A stretch of DNA of 64,000 nt from JACIYW01 sp014359745 (GCA_050433985.1 JBNPWE010000001.1:186001-250000); one strand, 5' to 3'. Shown: positions 8,088-18,652, numbered from the stretch's first letter. Notes: generated by a model from the letters alone, not told the origin. Made by a program: numbers and translations.

Positions 8088-9254
8088 TCAGGCAGCGCTG
8101 CGCGCGGCCATCGCGGCGACGAACCGGTCGAAAAGATAGGCGCTGTCCTGGGGGCCGGGACTCGCCTCGGGGTGGTATTGCACCGAAAACACCGGGCGAT
8201 CCTGAAGACGGATGCCGCAGTTGGACCCGTCGAACAGCGATACATGGGTTTCCAGCACCCCGGCGGGCAGGGTCTGGCTGTCAACGGTGAAGCCGTGATT
8301 CATCGAGGTTATTTCAACCTTGCCGGTTTCCAGATCCTTGACCGGATGGTTGGCGCCGTGGTGGCCGTGGTTCATCTTGACCGTGCGCGCGCCCAGCGCC
8401 AGCGCCAGCATCTGGTGCCCCAGGCAAATGCCGAACACCGGCAGATCGCGTTCCAGCAGCGCCTTGATCACCGGCACCGCATAAAGACCGGTCGCCGCCG
8501 GATCGCCGGGGCCGTTCGACAGGAACACCCCTTCGGGATCATGGGCCAGCACCTCATCCAGGGTGGCGGTCGCGGGCAGCACCCGAACCGAGCACCCCGC
8601 CGAGGCAAGGCTGCGCAGGATGTTGCGTTTCGCGCCATAATCAATCGCCACCACCCGGTGCCCCGGCCCGGTGCGGCGGGTGTAGCCATCGGGCCAGGCC
8701 CAGCGCATTTCATCCCAGGCATAGCTTTGCGCGCAGGTCACATCGCGGGCCAGATCCAGCCCTTCGAGGCCGCTGAAGGCGCGGGCCCTGGCCACCAGCG
8801 CGCCGATATCGAAATTGCCGTCGGGATCGTGCGCAATCGCGACGTTGGGCGCGCCTTGCTGGCGGATCGCGCGGGTCAGGCGGCGGGTATCGACACCGCC
8901 GATGCCGATCCGGCCCTGTTTGACCAGCCATGCGGCCAGATCCCCGGTTGCGCGCCAGTTCGACGGTTCGGTCGGATCCCATTTCACCACGATGCCCGCG
9001 GCGAAAGACACCCGCGCCTCGTCATCCTCGGGGGTGATGCCGGTATTGCCGATATGGGGAAAGGTGAAGGTGACGACCTGCCCGGCATAGGACGGATCGG
9101 TCATGATTTCCTGATAGCCGGTCATCGCGGTGTTGAAACAAAGCTCTGCCACCGTCTCGCCATGGGCGCCAAAGCCGTGGCCGAAGATCACCGTGCCGTC
9201 GGCCAGCGCCAGACATGCCGTCGGCTTGGCGGCGGGGGGGGTTCCTTGGGCCAT
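8088..9254 (-). CDS. carA: carbamoyl-phosphate synthase small subunit
   Basis: 388 residues, full family length. The N-terminal CarA domain (TGYQEIMTDPSYAGQ, PHIGNTG) is followed by a class I glutamine amidotransferase with nucleophile Cys in FGICLGHQ and the His/Glu pair in QYHPEASPGP. It supplies ammonia to CarB for pyrimidine and arginine synthesis. It is divergent from yqeY with a 180-bp shared upstream region. carB is not in the window, as is common in this group. Confidence 0.97.
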   Translation of the reverse strand: MAQGTPPAAKPTACLALADGTVIFGHGFGAHGETVAELCFNTAMTGYQEIMTDPSYAGQVVTFTFPHIGNTGITPEDDEARVSFAAGIVVKWDPTEPSNWRATGDLAAWLVKQGRIGIGGVDTRRLTRAIRQQGAPNVAIAHDPDGNFDIGALVARARAFSGLEGLDLARDVTCAQSYAWDEMRWAWPDGYTRRTGPGHRVVAIDYGAKRNILRSLASAGCSVRVLPATATLDEVLAHDPEGVFLSNGPGDPAATGLYAVPVIKALLERDLPVFGICLGHQMLALALGARTVKMNHGHHGANHPVKDLETGKVEITSMNHGFTVDSQTLPAGVLETHVSLFDGSNCGIRLQDRPVFSVQYHPEASPGPQDSAYLFDRFVAAMAARSAA

Positions 9255-9434
9255 GCGACCGACTCCATTTCGCTGAATTCGCGGGACATTAGTGCCCTAT
9301 GCCGCCAAGGTCAAGGCGGCGATGGATTTGAAAAGATTATGAAATTCAGGTACTTGGGTAAAAACAGAGTGGTTGTAACGGCGGCGGGCACAAGGTAATG
9401 TGGGCACTTCCGACAGCCATGGGGATGGGAACGG

Positions 9435-9893
9435 ATGAGTTTGCGTGCAAGGATCACCACGGCCCTGAAAGCCGCCATGAAGGCGCAAGAGGCCGCGCGC
9501 CTGTCGACATTGCGCCTGATCAATGCCGCGATCAAGGATCGAGACATCGCGCTGCGCGGCGAGGGCAATGATGCCGGTGTCACTGATGCCGAGATACTGG
9601 GCATTCTGGGCCGGATGGTCCGCCAGCGCCAGGACAGCGCCCGCGCCTATGAAGAAGGCGGGCGGCTGGAACTGGCAGAGCGCGAGCTGGCCGAGATCAC
9701 CGTGATCGAGGAATTCCTGCCCCGGCAACTGTCCGACGCCGAAACCGAGGCCGCCATCGACCGCGCGGTCGAAGAGGTTGGCGCCACCTCGATCCGGGAT
9801 ATGGGCCGGGTGATGGCGGTGCTCAAGGGCGCCTATACCGGGCAGATGGATTTCGGCAGCGTCGGCCCGCGGGTCAAGGCCCGGCTGGGCTGA
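9435..9893 (+). CDS. GatB/YqeY domain protein
   Basis: 152-residue helical protein of the YqeY family, which resembles the tRNA-binding tail of GatB. Typical features are LRARITTALKAAMKAQEA at the start, LSTLRLINAAIKDRDI, and IEEFLPRQLSDAE in the middle. Function is uncertain; a role in tRNA-dependent amidation or general tRNA binding has been proposed from the fold. ATG 9435 follows a G-rich site (GGGATGGGAACGG). gatC and gatA are also in this window, at 37.8-39.6 kb. Confidence 0.93.
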   Translation: MSLRARITTALKAAMKAQEAARLSTLRLINAAIKDRDIALRGEGNDAGVTDAEILGILGRMVRQRQDSARAYEEGGRLELAERELAEITVIEEFLPRQLSDAETEAAIDRAVEEVGATSIRDMGRVMAVLKGAYTGQMDFGSVGPRVKARLG

Positions 9894-10077
9894 CAAGTAT
9901 CCGGGGGCTGACGACTGCCGGGGGATGAGGGGGCGGGATCAGGCAGGAACCCCGATCAAACGCGCCGAAAGCGCGCCCACAAGGCGCGGACCTGGTTGGC
10001 AGCGTTTGGTGGCAGCGTTTTCAGCCCCGTCAAATTTCCGGGTTTTCTTTTCCGCGGACGTGGGTATAGTCCGTGCC

Positions 10078-10179
10078 ATGACCAGGGCCGATCATATCAC
10101 TGTTGCGCGGGCGCATTGCGCCCTGCCCGCCCCTTGCGGCCTGCCCGCCCGTGGTCTTCTGCTCCTTACCTGCTTCTGA
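10078..10179 (+). CDS. leuA leader peptide (leucine attenuation candidate)
   Basis: 33-residue open frame MTRADHITVARAHC... ending GLLLLTCF. The four consecutive codons CTT CTG CTC CTT (10156-10167) lie just before the stop at 10177, and leuA starts 86 bp downstream. Runs of the end-product codon in a short leader are the hallmark of ribosome-mediated attenuation, and leucine leader peptides are known in alphaproteobacterial leu operons. No strong ribosome site is seen before the ATG. The call is an inference from codon content and position. Confidence 0.72.
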   Translation: MTRADHITVARAHCALPAPCGLPARGLLLLTCF

Positions 10180-10222
10180 GCGTGCCTTTGGGCGCGACCG
10201 CTCGGAAGTAGACAGCGCCCAA
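10109..10222 (+). promoter_or_regulatory. mutually exclusive RNA stems in the leuA leader
   Basis: Four segments are reciprocally complementary. GGGCGC near 10110 can pair with GCGCCC near 10118 (a perfect hairpin GGGCGCATTGCGCCC). TTGGGCGC near 10188 can pair either with the same upstream GCGCCC or with GCGCCCAA near 10216. A fifth pair, GAGCG (about 10178) with CGCTC (about 10199), would loop out the middle segment. This permits alternative folds around the Leu codons. There is no U-run after the last stem, so the mechanism may not be classical intrinsic termination. Confidence 0.5.
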
Positions 10223-10265
10223 CGCCAACGGAACAGAGACCCACAAGACCACACAGGATTTTCCC

Positions 10266-11819
10266 ATGACCGACACAAAACAGGCGCAAGACCGCGTGCT
10301 GATTTTCGACACGACCCTGCGCGACGGCGAACAAAGCCCCGGCGCCACCATGACCCATGACGAAAAGCTGGAGATTGCGGCGCTGCTGGATGACATGGGC
10401 GTCGATATCATCGAGGCCGGATTTCCCATCGCGTCGGAAGGCGATTTCGAGGCGGTCCGAGACATCGCCAAACTGGCCAAACGCGCGGTGATCTGCGGGC
10501 TGGCCCGCGCCAGCACCACCGATATCGACCGCGCCTGGGAGGCGGTGAAACACAGCCCCCGCCCGCGTATCCACACGTTTATCGGCACCTCGCCCCTGCA
10601 CCGCGGCATCACCAGCCTGGATCAGGACGGCATGGCCGAACAGATCCACGCCACCGTGACCCATGCGCGCAACCTGTGCGACAACGTGCAATGGTCGCCG
10701 ATGGATGCGACGAGGACCGAACATGATTACCTGTGCCGGGTGGTCGAGATCGCCATCAAGGCCGGGGCCACCACCATCAACATTCCCGATACCGTGGGCT
10801 ATACCGCGCCGCGCGAATCCGCCGCGCTGATCGCGATGTTGCTGGAACGGGTGCCGGGGGCCGACGAGGTGGTGTTCGCCACCCATTGCCACAACGATCT
10901 GGGCATGGCGACCGCGAATGCGCTGGCCGCCGTCGATGCCGGTGCGCGCCAGATCGAATGCACGATCAACGGGCTGGGCGAACGCGCGGGCAACACCGCG
11001 CTGGAAGAGGTGGTGATGGCGCTGCGGGTGCGCAATGACATCATGCCCTACCAGACCCGCATCGACACCACAAAGATCATGCAGGCCAGCCGCCTTGTGG
11101 CGGGGATTTCAGGGTTCCCGGTGCAGTTCAACAAGGCCATCGTCGGCAAGAACGCCTTTGCCCACGAATCGGGCATTCATCAGGATGGGATGCTGAAGAA
11201 CGCCGAAACCTTCGAAATCATGCGCCCGACCGATATCGGCCTGTCGGAAACCAGCCTGGTGATGGGCAAGCATTCGGGCCGCGCGGCGCTGCGCGCCAAG
11301 CTGCACGATCTGGGCTATGATCTGGCCGACAACCAGTTGGGCGATGTGTTCGTGCGGTTCAAGACGCTCGCCGACCGCAAGAAAGAGGTTTACGACGACG
11401 ATCTGGTCGCGCTGGTCGCCGACAGCGCCACCAATGCCGAACATGATTACCTGCAAGTCAAACGTCTGCGCGTGGTCTGCGGCACCGAGGGGCCGCAAGA
11501 GGCAGAACTGACGCTGGCCATCGACGGTGTGGATCATTCGATCGACGCGACCGGCGACGGGCCGGTGGATGCGGCCTTCAATGCGGTGCGGATGCTCTAT
11601 CCGCATGAGGCGCGGCTGGCGCTTTATCAGGTGCATGCGGTGACCGAGGGCACCGATGCGCAGGCCACGGTTTCGGTGCGCATGGAAGAGGCGGGCCATA
11701 TCGTGACCGGGCAATCGGCCGATACCGATACGGTTGTCGCGTCATTGCGGGCCTATGTGAACGCGCTCAACAAGCTGATCGTCCGGCGCCAGAAAACCCG
11801 GCCCGCGGCGGCGTTCTGA
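10266..11819 (+). CDS. leuA: 2-isopropylmalate synthase
   Basis: 517 residues. It catalyses acetyl-CoA plus 2-oxoisovalerate to 2-isopropylmalate, the committed step of leucine synthesis. The HMGL-like TIM barrel is marked by IFDTTLRDGEQSPGA at the N-terminus, the metal-binding THCHNDLGMATAN, and NGLGERAGN. The C-terminal third is the LeuA dimer regulatory domain that binds leucine for feedback inhibition. AGGA lies about eight bases before ATG 10266. The upstream leader with tandem Leu codons indicates a second, transcriptional or translational layer of leucine control. Confidence 0.97.
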   Translation: MTDTKQAQDRVLIFDTTLRDGEQSPGATMTHDEKLEIAALLDDMGVDIIEAGFPIASEGDFEAVRDIAKLAKRAVICGLARASTTDIDRAWEAVKHSPRPRIHTFIGTSPLHRGITSLDQDGMAEQIHATVTHARNLCDNVQWSPMDATRTEHDYLCRVVEIAIKAGATTINIPDTVGYTAPRESAALIAMLLERVPGADEVVFATHCHNDLGMATANALAAVDAGARQIECTINGLGERAGNTALEEVVMALRVRNDIMPYQTRIDTTKIMQASRLVAGISGFPVQFNKAIVGKNAFAHESGIHQDGMLKNAETFEIMRPTDIGLSETSLVMGKHSGRAALRAKLHDLGYDLADNQLGDVFVRFKTLADRKKEVYDDDLVALVADSATNAEHDYLQVKRLRVVCGTEGPQEAELTLAIDGVDHSIDATGDGPVDAAFNAVRMLYPHEARLALYQVHAVTEGTDAQATVSVRMEEAGHIVTGQSADTDTVVASLRAYVNALNKLIVRRQKTRPAAAF

Positions 11820-11834
11820 CGGATGCCGGGCCAT

Positions 11835-11860
11835 GGCGGGGGCGGCCATGGCCCCCCGCC
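11835..11860 (+). terminator. possible terminator hairpin after leuA
   Basis: GGCGGGGGC and GCCCCCCGCC can form a GC-rich stem 15 bp after the leuA stop. There is only a weak T-tract (GGTTTCG) after it, so termination is likely but not certain. The remaining 11861-12117 stretch before mreB shows no gene; it presumably holds the mreB promoter. Confidence 0.4.
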
Positions 11861-12117
11861 GGTTTCGCGCCCTGTTTTGCGCCGCCCTGCCGCGACTCGG
11901 GCCTTGGCCGGTGGGGCGGCACGAAATGCCTGCTTGCACGGATCGAACATTTTCTGCCGCGCCAGGCGCCTGTGCGCGGATTGGAAAAGCGGATTTGCGC
12001 TTAAATGCCAGATCACGCCCCTTTTACCGCCCGCGCGGCGGGCCTATAAGCGCTGCCTGACGGCCTTGCGGGGGAATCGCGGGGCGCAACGGATCAAGCA
12101 GCAGGAAAGCACAGGGA

Positions 12118-13155
<1,038 letters not shown>

Positions 13156-13179
13156 TCGGGCTTTCCCGGCGAGGTGCCC

Positions 13180-14076
13180 ATGGCAAGGACGGGCAACAAC
13201 GACCCCAACCACATCCGACCGGTCAGACAGGTTCTGATCGGGTGCATGGTGGTGATCCTGTTTGGCCTTTTCATGCTGTGGCGTATCGACAGCCCACGGG
13301 TGGAACGGTTTCGCGCCGCCCTGATCGACCGGGTGGTGCCAAATTTCGACTGGGCGCTGATCCCGGTGACCAAGGCGGCGGGGATGCTGGAGAATTTCCA
13401 TTCCTACACGCGGATCTATGAACAGAATCAGGAACTGCGCCGGGAATTGCAGCAGATGAAGGCCTGGCGCGAGGCCGCGCTGCAACTGGAACAGAAGAAC
13501 GCGCGGCTGCTGGATCTGAACAAGGTGCGTCTTGACCCCAAGCTGACCCATGTCACCGGCGTGGTGCTGGCCGACAGCGGGTCGCCGTTTCGCCAATCGG
13601 TGCTGTTGAACGTCGGCGCGCGCGACGGGATACGCGATGGCTGGGCGACGATGGACGGTCTGGGCCTGGTCGGGCGGATATCGGGGGTGGGGCCGGGCAC
13701 GTCGCGGGTGATCCTGCTGACCGACAGCAACAGCCGCATTCCGGTGATCATCCAGCCATCGGGGCAGCGGTCGCTGCTGTCGGGCGACAACAGCGCCGCG
13801 CCGCTTCTGGAGTTTCTGGAACGGCCCGAAGAGGTACGGCCGGGCGACCGGGTGGTGTCTTCGGGCGATGGCGGGGTGTTTCCGGCCGACCTGCTGGTCG
13901 GGCAGGTCGCGCAAGAGGCCGACGGGCAGTTGCGCGTGCGCCTGTCGGCCGATTACGAGCGGCTGGATTTTCTGCGTGTGCTGCGCAGCCAGGCCGCCCC
14001 CACCATCACCGATCCCGGCGGCCTGGTCGCGACCGGGGCGGGTGGCGCGCCAGTGGTGGAGGGGCCAGATGGCTGA
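13180..14076 (+). CDS. mreC: rod-shape determining protein MreC
   Basis: 298 residues. A cytoplasmic stub, one membrane helix (LIGCMVVILFGLFMLW), a periplasmic coiled coil around IYEQNQELRRELQQMKAWRE and the MreC beta-sandwich (VLLNVGARDGIRDGWATMDG, LLTDSNSRIPVII). It links MreB to PBP2 and RodA. ATG 13180 is chosen, with GAGG at 13171; a GTG six bases earlier lacks room for a ribosome site. The tail overlaps mreD by eight bases. Confidence 0.93.
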   Translation: MARTGNNDPNHIRPVRQVLIGCMVVILFGLFMLWRIDSPRVERFRAALIDRVVPNFDWALIPVTKAAGMLENFHSYTRIYEQNQELRRELQQMKAWREAALQLEQKNARLLDLNKVRLDPKLTHVTGVVLADSGSPFRQSVLLNVGARDGIRDGWATMDGLGLVGRISGVGPGTSRVILLTDSNSRIPVIIQPSGQRSLLSGDNSAAPLLEFLERPEEVRPGDRVVSSGDGGVFPADLLVGQVAQEADGQLRVRLSADYERLDFLRVLRSQAAPTITDPGGLVATGAGGAPVVEGPDG

Positions 14077-14608
14077 GACGTTCCTGTCATCGCGCTGGGG
14101 CTATCGCGGGCTGTTCGTGCTGTTGGCCGGGGGGATGCTGTTTTTCCGGTTGTTGCCGCTTTCGACGCAGCCCGGCGGGGTGCCGGGGCCGGACCTGATG
14201 CTGTGCCTGGCCTTCGCCTGGGTCATGCGGCGGCCCGATTATGTGCCCGCCCCCCTGATCGCGGCGGTGTTTCTGGTGGCCGATATGCTGATGATGCGCC
14301 CGCCGGGGCTGTGGGCGCTGCTGGTGTTGCTGGGGTCAGAGTTCCTGCGCGCGCGCGGCAGCCTTGCGCGGGCGCTGCCCTTCGTGCTGGAATGGGTGCT
14401 GGTCGGGGGGGTGATGGGGGCCTTGATGCTGGCCAATCGGCTGGTGCTGGAACTGGCGATGGTGCCGCAGGCGGGGCTTGGCCTGACGCTGCTGCAAATG
14501 GTGCTGACGGTGGTGGCCTATCCGGCGGTGGTGATCGCCTCGCATCTTGGCCTGGGTGTGACACGGGCGGCCCCCGGTAAGGCCGACGGCAGGGGGCGGC
14601 GGCTGTGA
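14069..14608 (+). CDS. mreD: rod-shape determining membrane protein MreD
   Basis: 179-residue integral membrane protein with about five hydrophobic segments (GLFVLLAGGMLFFRLLPL, PLIAAVFLVADMLMM, WALLVLLG, WVLVGGVMGALMLANRL, LLQMVLTVVAYPAVVIA). Sequence is weakly conserved, but position between mreC and mrdA, length and hydropathy fix the identity. It starts within the mreC end and its stop overlaps the GTG of the PBP2 gene. Confidence 0.88.
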   Translation: MAETFLSSRWGYRGLFVLLAGGMLFFRLLPLSTQPGGVPGPDLMLCLAFAWVMRRPDYVPAPLIAAVFLVADMLMMRPPGLWALLVLLGSEFLRARGSLARALPFVLEWVLVGGVMGALMLANRLVLELAMVPQAGLGLTLLQMVLTVVAYPAVVIASHLGLGVTRAAPGKADGRGRRL

Positions 14609-16551
14609 AACGGAGCCAGAAGGATACCGAGGAAAGCGCGCGGCGGATCAACCGGCGCGCGCTGGTGCTTGGCGGGCTTCAGGCGGCGGTTCTGGTGGTG
14701 CTGGGCGCGCGGATGCGGCACATGCAGGTCGATCAGGCCGATCAGTTCCGCATGCTGGCCGAGGAAAACCGCATCAACCTGCGCCTGATCCCGCCTGCAC
14801 GCGGCCTGATCCACGATCGCAACGGCGGCTTGCTGGCGGGCAATGAACCGATCTACCGCGTGGTCATCGTGCGCGAGGATGCGGGCGACGTGGCCGGGGT
14901 TCTGGCGCGGCTGGCCGAACTGATCCCCCTGCCCCCGGACGATATCGAACGCACCCTGCGCGAGACCGCGCGGCGCAGCAGCTTCGTGCCGATCACGGTG
15001 GCCGAACGCCTGACCTGGGAACAGTTTTCCAAAGTGGCCGTGAACGCCCCCGCCCTGCCCGGCGTGACGCCAGAGGTCGGCCTGTCGCGCCATTATCCGC
15101 AGACCGAGGATTTCGCCAATATCGTCGGCTATGTCGGCCCGGTCAGCGAGGCCGACCTGAAGGCGCTGCAAGACCCCGACCCGCTGTTGCAGATCCCGAA
15201 ATTCCAGATCGGCAAGGTGGGGGTCGAGGCGCGGATGGAAAAACAGTTGCGCGGGCGGGCCGGATCGAAACAGATAGAGGTGAACGCGGTCGGCCGCGTC
15301 ATGCGCGAACTGGGCCGCACGCCGGGCGATCCGGGTGACAACATCCAGTTGACCGTCGATCGGCGCTTGCAGAATTTCGTGCAGGCCCGGCTGGGCAGGG
15401 AAAGTGCTGCGGTGGTGGTGATCGATGTCAACAGCGGCGATCTGCTGGCGATCAATTCCGCCCCGACCTTTGATCCCAACCTGTTCGTGCGCGGCATTTC
15501 GGTGCCCGATTACCGCGCCCTGCTGGAGAACGATCACAACCCCCTTGGCAACAAGACCGTGCAGGGCGCCTATCCGCCCGGATCGACCTACAAGATGGTG
15601 ACAGGGCTTGCCGCGCTGGAGGCCGGGGTGATGACGCCGCAGGACACTGTCTGGTGCCCCGGATATCTGGAGGTGTCGGGGAGGCGGTTTCACTGCTGGA
15701 AAGGCGGCGGGCACGGCCACATGAACCTGGCCGACGCGCTGACCCAATCGTGCGACGTGTTCTTTTACGAGATGAGCCAGCGTGTCGGCATCGACCGCAT
15801 CAACGCCATGTCCACCCGGCTGGGGCTGGGGGTGCGCCACGATATCCCGCTGTCGTCGATCAGCGAAGGGTTGAACCCCTCGCGCGACTGGAAGCGGCAG
15901 CGGCGCGGCGCGGAATGGCAGATCGGCGACACGATCAACGCCTCTATCGGGCAGGGGTTCGTGCTGACCTCGCCGCTGCAACTGGCGGTGATGACGGCGC
16001 GGCTGGCAACCGGGCGGGCGGTGGAACCGAGGCTGATCAAATCGGTTGACGGGGTGGAAACGCCGCTGCGGGGCGGCGAAAGCCTGGGCTTCGATCCGGT
16101 CTGGCTGCGCCATATCCAGCGCGGCATGGCCGATGTGTCGAACCACCGGCGCGGCACTGCCTATGGCTCGCGGATCGAGGCGCCAGACTTGCGCATGGCG
16201 GGCAAGACCGGCACCAGCCAGGTGCGCAACATCTCGGTCGCCGAACGGGCGCGGGGGGTGGTGCGCAACGATCAACTGCCCTGGAACCGGCGCGATCACG
16301 CGCTTTTCGTGGGCTTTGCGCCGCTGGCCGCGCCACGGGTGGCGGTGTCGGTGGTGGTGGAACATGGCGGCGGCGGATCGACGGCCGCCGCCCCCATCGC
16401 GCGCGACGTGGTGCTGGGGGCGCTGTCGGGCGGGGTGCCGCCGCTGTCGGCCTATCCCGCATCGCAGCGCGGGCGGATGGAGACCTTGTTGAAGGGGCTG
16501 GATCTGCGCGATTTCGACGGGCCCGCAAACCCCGGAAGATCCCGCGCATGA
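14605..16551 (+). CDS. mrdA: penicillin-binding protein 2 (elongation-specific transpeptidase)
   Basis: 648 residues. One N-terminal membrane anchor (LGGLQAAVLVVLGAR), a dimerisation domain, then a transpeptidase domain with PPGSTYKM (SxxK nucleophile), SCD (the SxN-type motif, around QSCDVFFYEM) and GKTGTSQ (KTG). It cross-links peptidoglycan during lateral growth together with RodA. GTG start at 14605 overlaps the mreD stop (GTGA). The final four bases overlap rodA. Confidence 0.95.
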   Translation: MKRSQKDTEESARRINRRALVLGGLQAAVLVVLGARMRHMQVDQADQFRMLAEENRINLRLIPPARGLIHDRNGGLLAGNEPIYRVVIVREDAGDVAGVLARLAELIPLPPDDIERTLRETARRSSFVPITVAERLTWEQFSKVAVNAPALPGVTPEVGLSRHYPQTEDFANIVGYVGPVSEADLKALQDPDPLLQIPKFQIGKVGVEARMEKQLRGRAGSKQIEVNAVGRVMRELGRTPGDPGDNIQLTVDRRLQNFVQARLGRESAAVVVIDVNSGDLLAINSAPTFDPNLFVRGISVPDYRALLENDHNPLGNKTVQGAYPPGSTYKMVTGLAALEAGVMTPQDTVWCPGYLEVSGRRFHCWKGGGHGHMNLADALTQSCDVFFYEMSQRVGIDRINAMSTRLGLGVRHDIPLSSISEGLNPSRDWKRQRRGAEWQIGDTINASIGQGFVLTSPLQLAVMTARLATGRAVEPRLIKSVDGVETPLRGGESLGFDPVWLRHIQRGMADVSNHRRGTAYGSRIEAPDLRMAGKTGTSQVRNISVAERARGVVRNDQLPWNRRDHALFVGFAPLAAPRVAVSVVVEHGGGGSTAAAPIARDVVLGALSGGVPPLSAYPASQRGRMETLLKGLDLRDFDGPANPGRSRA

Positions 16552-17696
16552 GCTATCTTGAATACAACCTCAAGACCGTGCCGACCGGCCTGCGCAAGGT
16601 GATGCACCTTAACTGGCCACTGGTGTTGCTGCTGGGCGCGGTGGCGAGTTTCGGGTTCCTGATGCTTTATTCGGTGGCGGGGGGCGATATCGGGCAATGG
16701 GCCGCGCCGCAGATGAAGCGGTTCGGCCTGGGGCTGGCGGTGATGTTCACGGTGGCGCTAGTGCCGATCTGGTTCTGGCGCAACGTCTCGGCGCTGGCCT
16801 ATCTTGCGTCGCTTGTGCTGTTGGTATCGGTGGAATTCATCGGATCGGTGGGGATGGGGGCGCAGCGCTGGCTGGATCTGGGGTTCATGCGGTTGCAGCC
16901 GTCGGAACTGACCAAGATCACGCTGGTGATGATCCTGGCCGCCTATTACGACTGGCTGGATATCCGCAAGACCTCGCGCCCGGTCTGGGTGGCGATCCCG
17001 CTGATGCTGATCCTGATCCCCACCGCGCTGGTGCTGCGCCAGCCCGATCTGGGCACGGCGCTTTTGTTGATGATGGGCGGCGGGGTGATGATGTTTCTGG
17101 CCGGTGTGCACTGGGCCTATTTCGCCACTGTGGCCGCCGCCGGGGCGGGGATGGTGGCGGCGGTGTTTTCGTCGCGGGGCACGGCCTGGCAGTTGATCAA
17201 GGATTACCAGTTCCGCCGCATCGACACCTTTCTTGATCCGGGGTCGGACCCGTTGGGGGCGGGATATCACATAAGCCAGGCCAAGATCGCGCTGGGATCG
17301 GGCGGATGGGCCGGGCGCGGGTTCATGCAGGGCACGCAATCGCGGCTGAATTTCCTGCCCGAGAAACACACCGATTTCATTTTCACCACCCTGGCCGAGG
17401 AATTCGGCTTTATCGGGGCGATGACGCTTTTGGGGCTTTATGCGCTGATCCTGGTGTTCTGCATCGCCTCGGCGATGAACAACAAGGACCGCTTTGCGTC
17501 TTTGGTGTCGCTGGGGGTGGCGGCGACGCTGTTTTTCTATTTTTCCATCAACATGGCGATGGTGATGGGGCTGGCGCCGGTGGTGGGGGTGCCGCTGCCG
17601 CTGGTGTCTTATGGCGGGTCGGCGATGCTGGTGTTGATGCTGGCCTTCGGGCTGGTACAAAGCGCGCATATCCACAGGCCAAGGGGGCGCCGATGA
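16548..17696 (+). CDS. rodA: peptidoglycan glycosyltransferase RodA
   Basis: 382-residue SEDS-family polymerase with about ten membrane helices. Diagnostic segments are QPDLGTALLLMMGGG, LGSGGWAGRGFMQGTQSRLN, FLPEKHTDFIFTTLAEEFGF and LPLVSYGGSA. It polymerises glycan strands from lipid II in complex with PBP2. ATGA overlap with mrdA at the start and with the dehydrogenase gene at the end continues the coupled operon. Confidence 0.96.
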   Translation: MSYLEYNLKTVPTGLRKVMHLNWPLVLLLGAVASFGFLMLYSVAGGDIGQWAAPQMKRFGLGLAVMFTVALVPIWFWRNVSALAYLASLVLLVSVEFIGSVGMGAQRWLDLGFMRLQPSELTKITLVMILAAYYDWLDIRKTSRPVWVAIPLMLILIPTALVLRQPDLGTALLLMMGGGVMMFLAGVHWAYFATVAAAGAGMVAAVFSSRGTAWQLIKDYQFRRIDTFLDPGSDPLGAGYHISQAKIALGSGGWAGRGFMQGTQSRLNFLPEKHTDFIFTTLAEEFGFIGAMTLLGLYALILVFCIASAMNNKDRFASLVSLGVAATLFFYFSINMAMVMGLAPVVGVPLPLVSYGGSAMLVLMLAFGLVQSAHIHRPRGRR

Positions 17697-18628
17697 CGTT
17701 GACGGTGCTGTTCGCCGCAGGGGCCGAACGGTGGGACGCCTATCGCGCGCCATTGCAGAAGGCATTCCTCGCAAAGGGGCTGGACGCCGATCTTGTGCAG
17801 GAGGCCGACCCTTCCCGCGTCGATTACATCATCTACGCGCCGGGCAGCCCGTTGCAGGATTTTCGGCCCTTCACCCGGACAAGGGCGGTTCTGAATATCT
17901 GGGCGGGGGTGGAACGGATCGTGGGCAACCCGACGCTGACCCAGCCGCTGTGCCGGATGGTCGATCCGTCGCTGACCGAGGGCATGGTGGAATGGGTTGC
18001 GGGCCAGGTGCTGCGCCATCATCTGGGGCTGGATACGCATATCCTGCATCAGGATGGCATCTGGCGGCATGACCTGGTGCCGCCGCTGGCGCGCGACCGC
18101 CCGGTTGCGGTGCTGGGCATGGGCGCGCTGGGGCAGGCCTGCGGGCAGGCGCTGGCCGGGCTTGGGTTTGCGGTAACGGGATGGAGCAGGGGCGCGCGCG
18201 CGGTGCCGGGGCTGGTGGGCAGGTTCGGAGAGGGCGGGCTGCGCGACGCCCTGACCGGGGCGCAGATCGTGGTGTTGCTGTTGCCGCTGACCCCCGACAC
18301 CGAGAACCTGATCAACGCCGAACGGCTGGGCTGGCTGCACAGGGGTGCCGTGCTGATCAACCCCGGACGCGGCGCGCTGATCGATGACGCGGCCCTGCTG
18401 GCGGCGCTTGACAGCGGCCAGATCGGGCATGCGACGCTGGATGTGTTCCGCACCGAACCGCTGCCCGCCGATCACCCGTTCTGGGCGCATCCCCGCGTCA
18501 CCGTCACCCCGCATATCGCCGCCGAAACCCGGCCCGAGACCGCCGCCGTGGTGATCGCCGAAAACATCCGCCGATCCGAGGCGGGCGAGGCGCTGCTGCA
18601 TGTGGTCGACCGGCAGCGCGGGTATTGA
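17693..18628 (+). CDS. 2-hydroxyacid dehydrogenase, glyoxylate/hydroxypyruvate reductase A type
   Basis: 311 residues. The NAD(P)-binding Rossmann motif is VAVLGMGALGQACGQAL, with the family signature LLLPLTPDTENLINAE, the INPGRGALIDDAAL segment carrying part of the active site, and the catalytic His in TPHIAAETRPETAA. This matches GhrA-like reductases that act on glyoxylate and hydroxypyruvate. It overlaps the rodA stop by four bases, so it is co-transcribed with the elongasome genes, although a metabolic link is not obvious. Confidence 0.88.
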   Translation: MTLTVLFAAGAERWDAYRAPLQKAFLAKGLDADLVQEADPSRVDYIIYAPGSPLQDFRPFTRTRAVLNIWAGVERIVGNPTLTQPLCRMVDPSLTEGMVEWVAGQVLRHHLGLDTHILHQDGIWRHDLVPPLARDRPVAVLGMGALGQACGQALAGLGFAVTGWSRGARAVPGLVGRFGEGGLRDALTGAQIVVLLLPLTPDTENLINAERLGWLHRGAVLINPGRGALIDDAALLAALDSGQIGHATLDVFRTEPLPADHPFWAHPRVTVTPHIAAETRPETAAVVIAENIRRSEAGEALLHVVDRQRGY

Positions 18629-18652
18629 AGCGGATTTCAGTTGGGCGGATTG

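Noticed and set aside
9325..9370. TTGAAA plus a downstream AT segment as a yqeY promoter
   Set aside because: Spacing and the -10 do not fit well; a single-site match is too weak in this region.
14518..16365. 615-codon open frame on the minus strand under mrdA
   Set aside because: Antisense shadow of a high-GC gene; composition rich in His, Gln and Arg and no domain, while the plus-strand frame has all PBP2 motifs.
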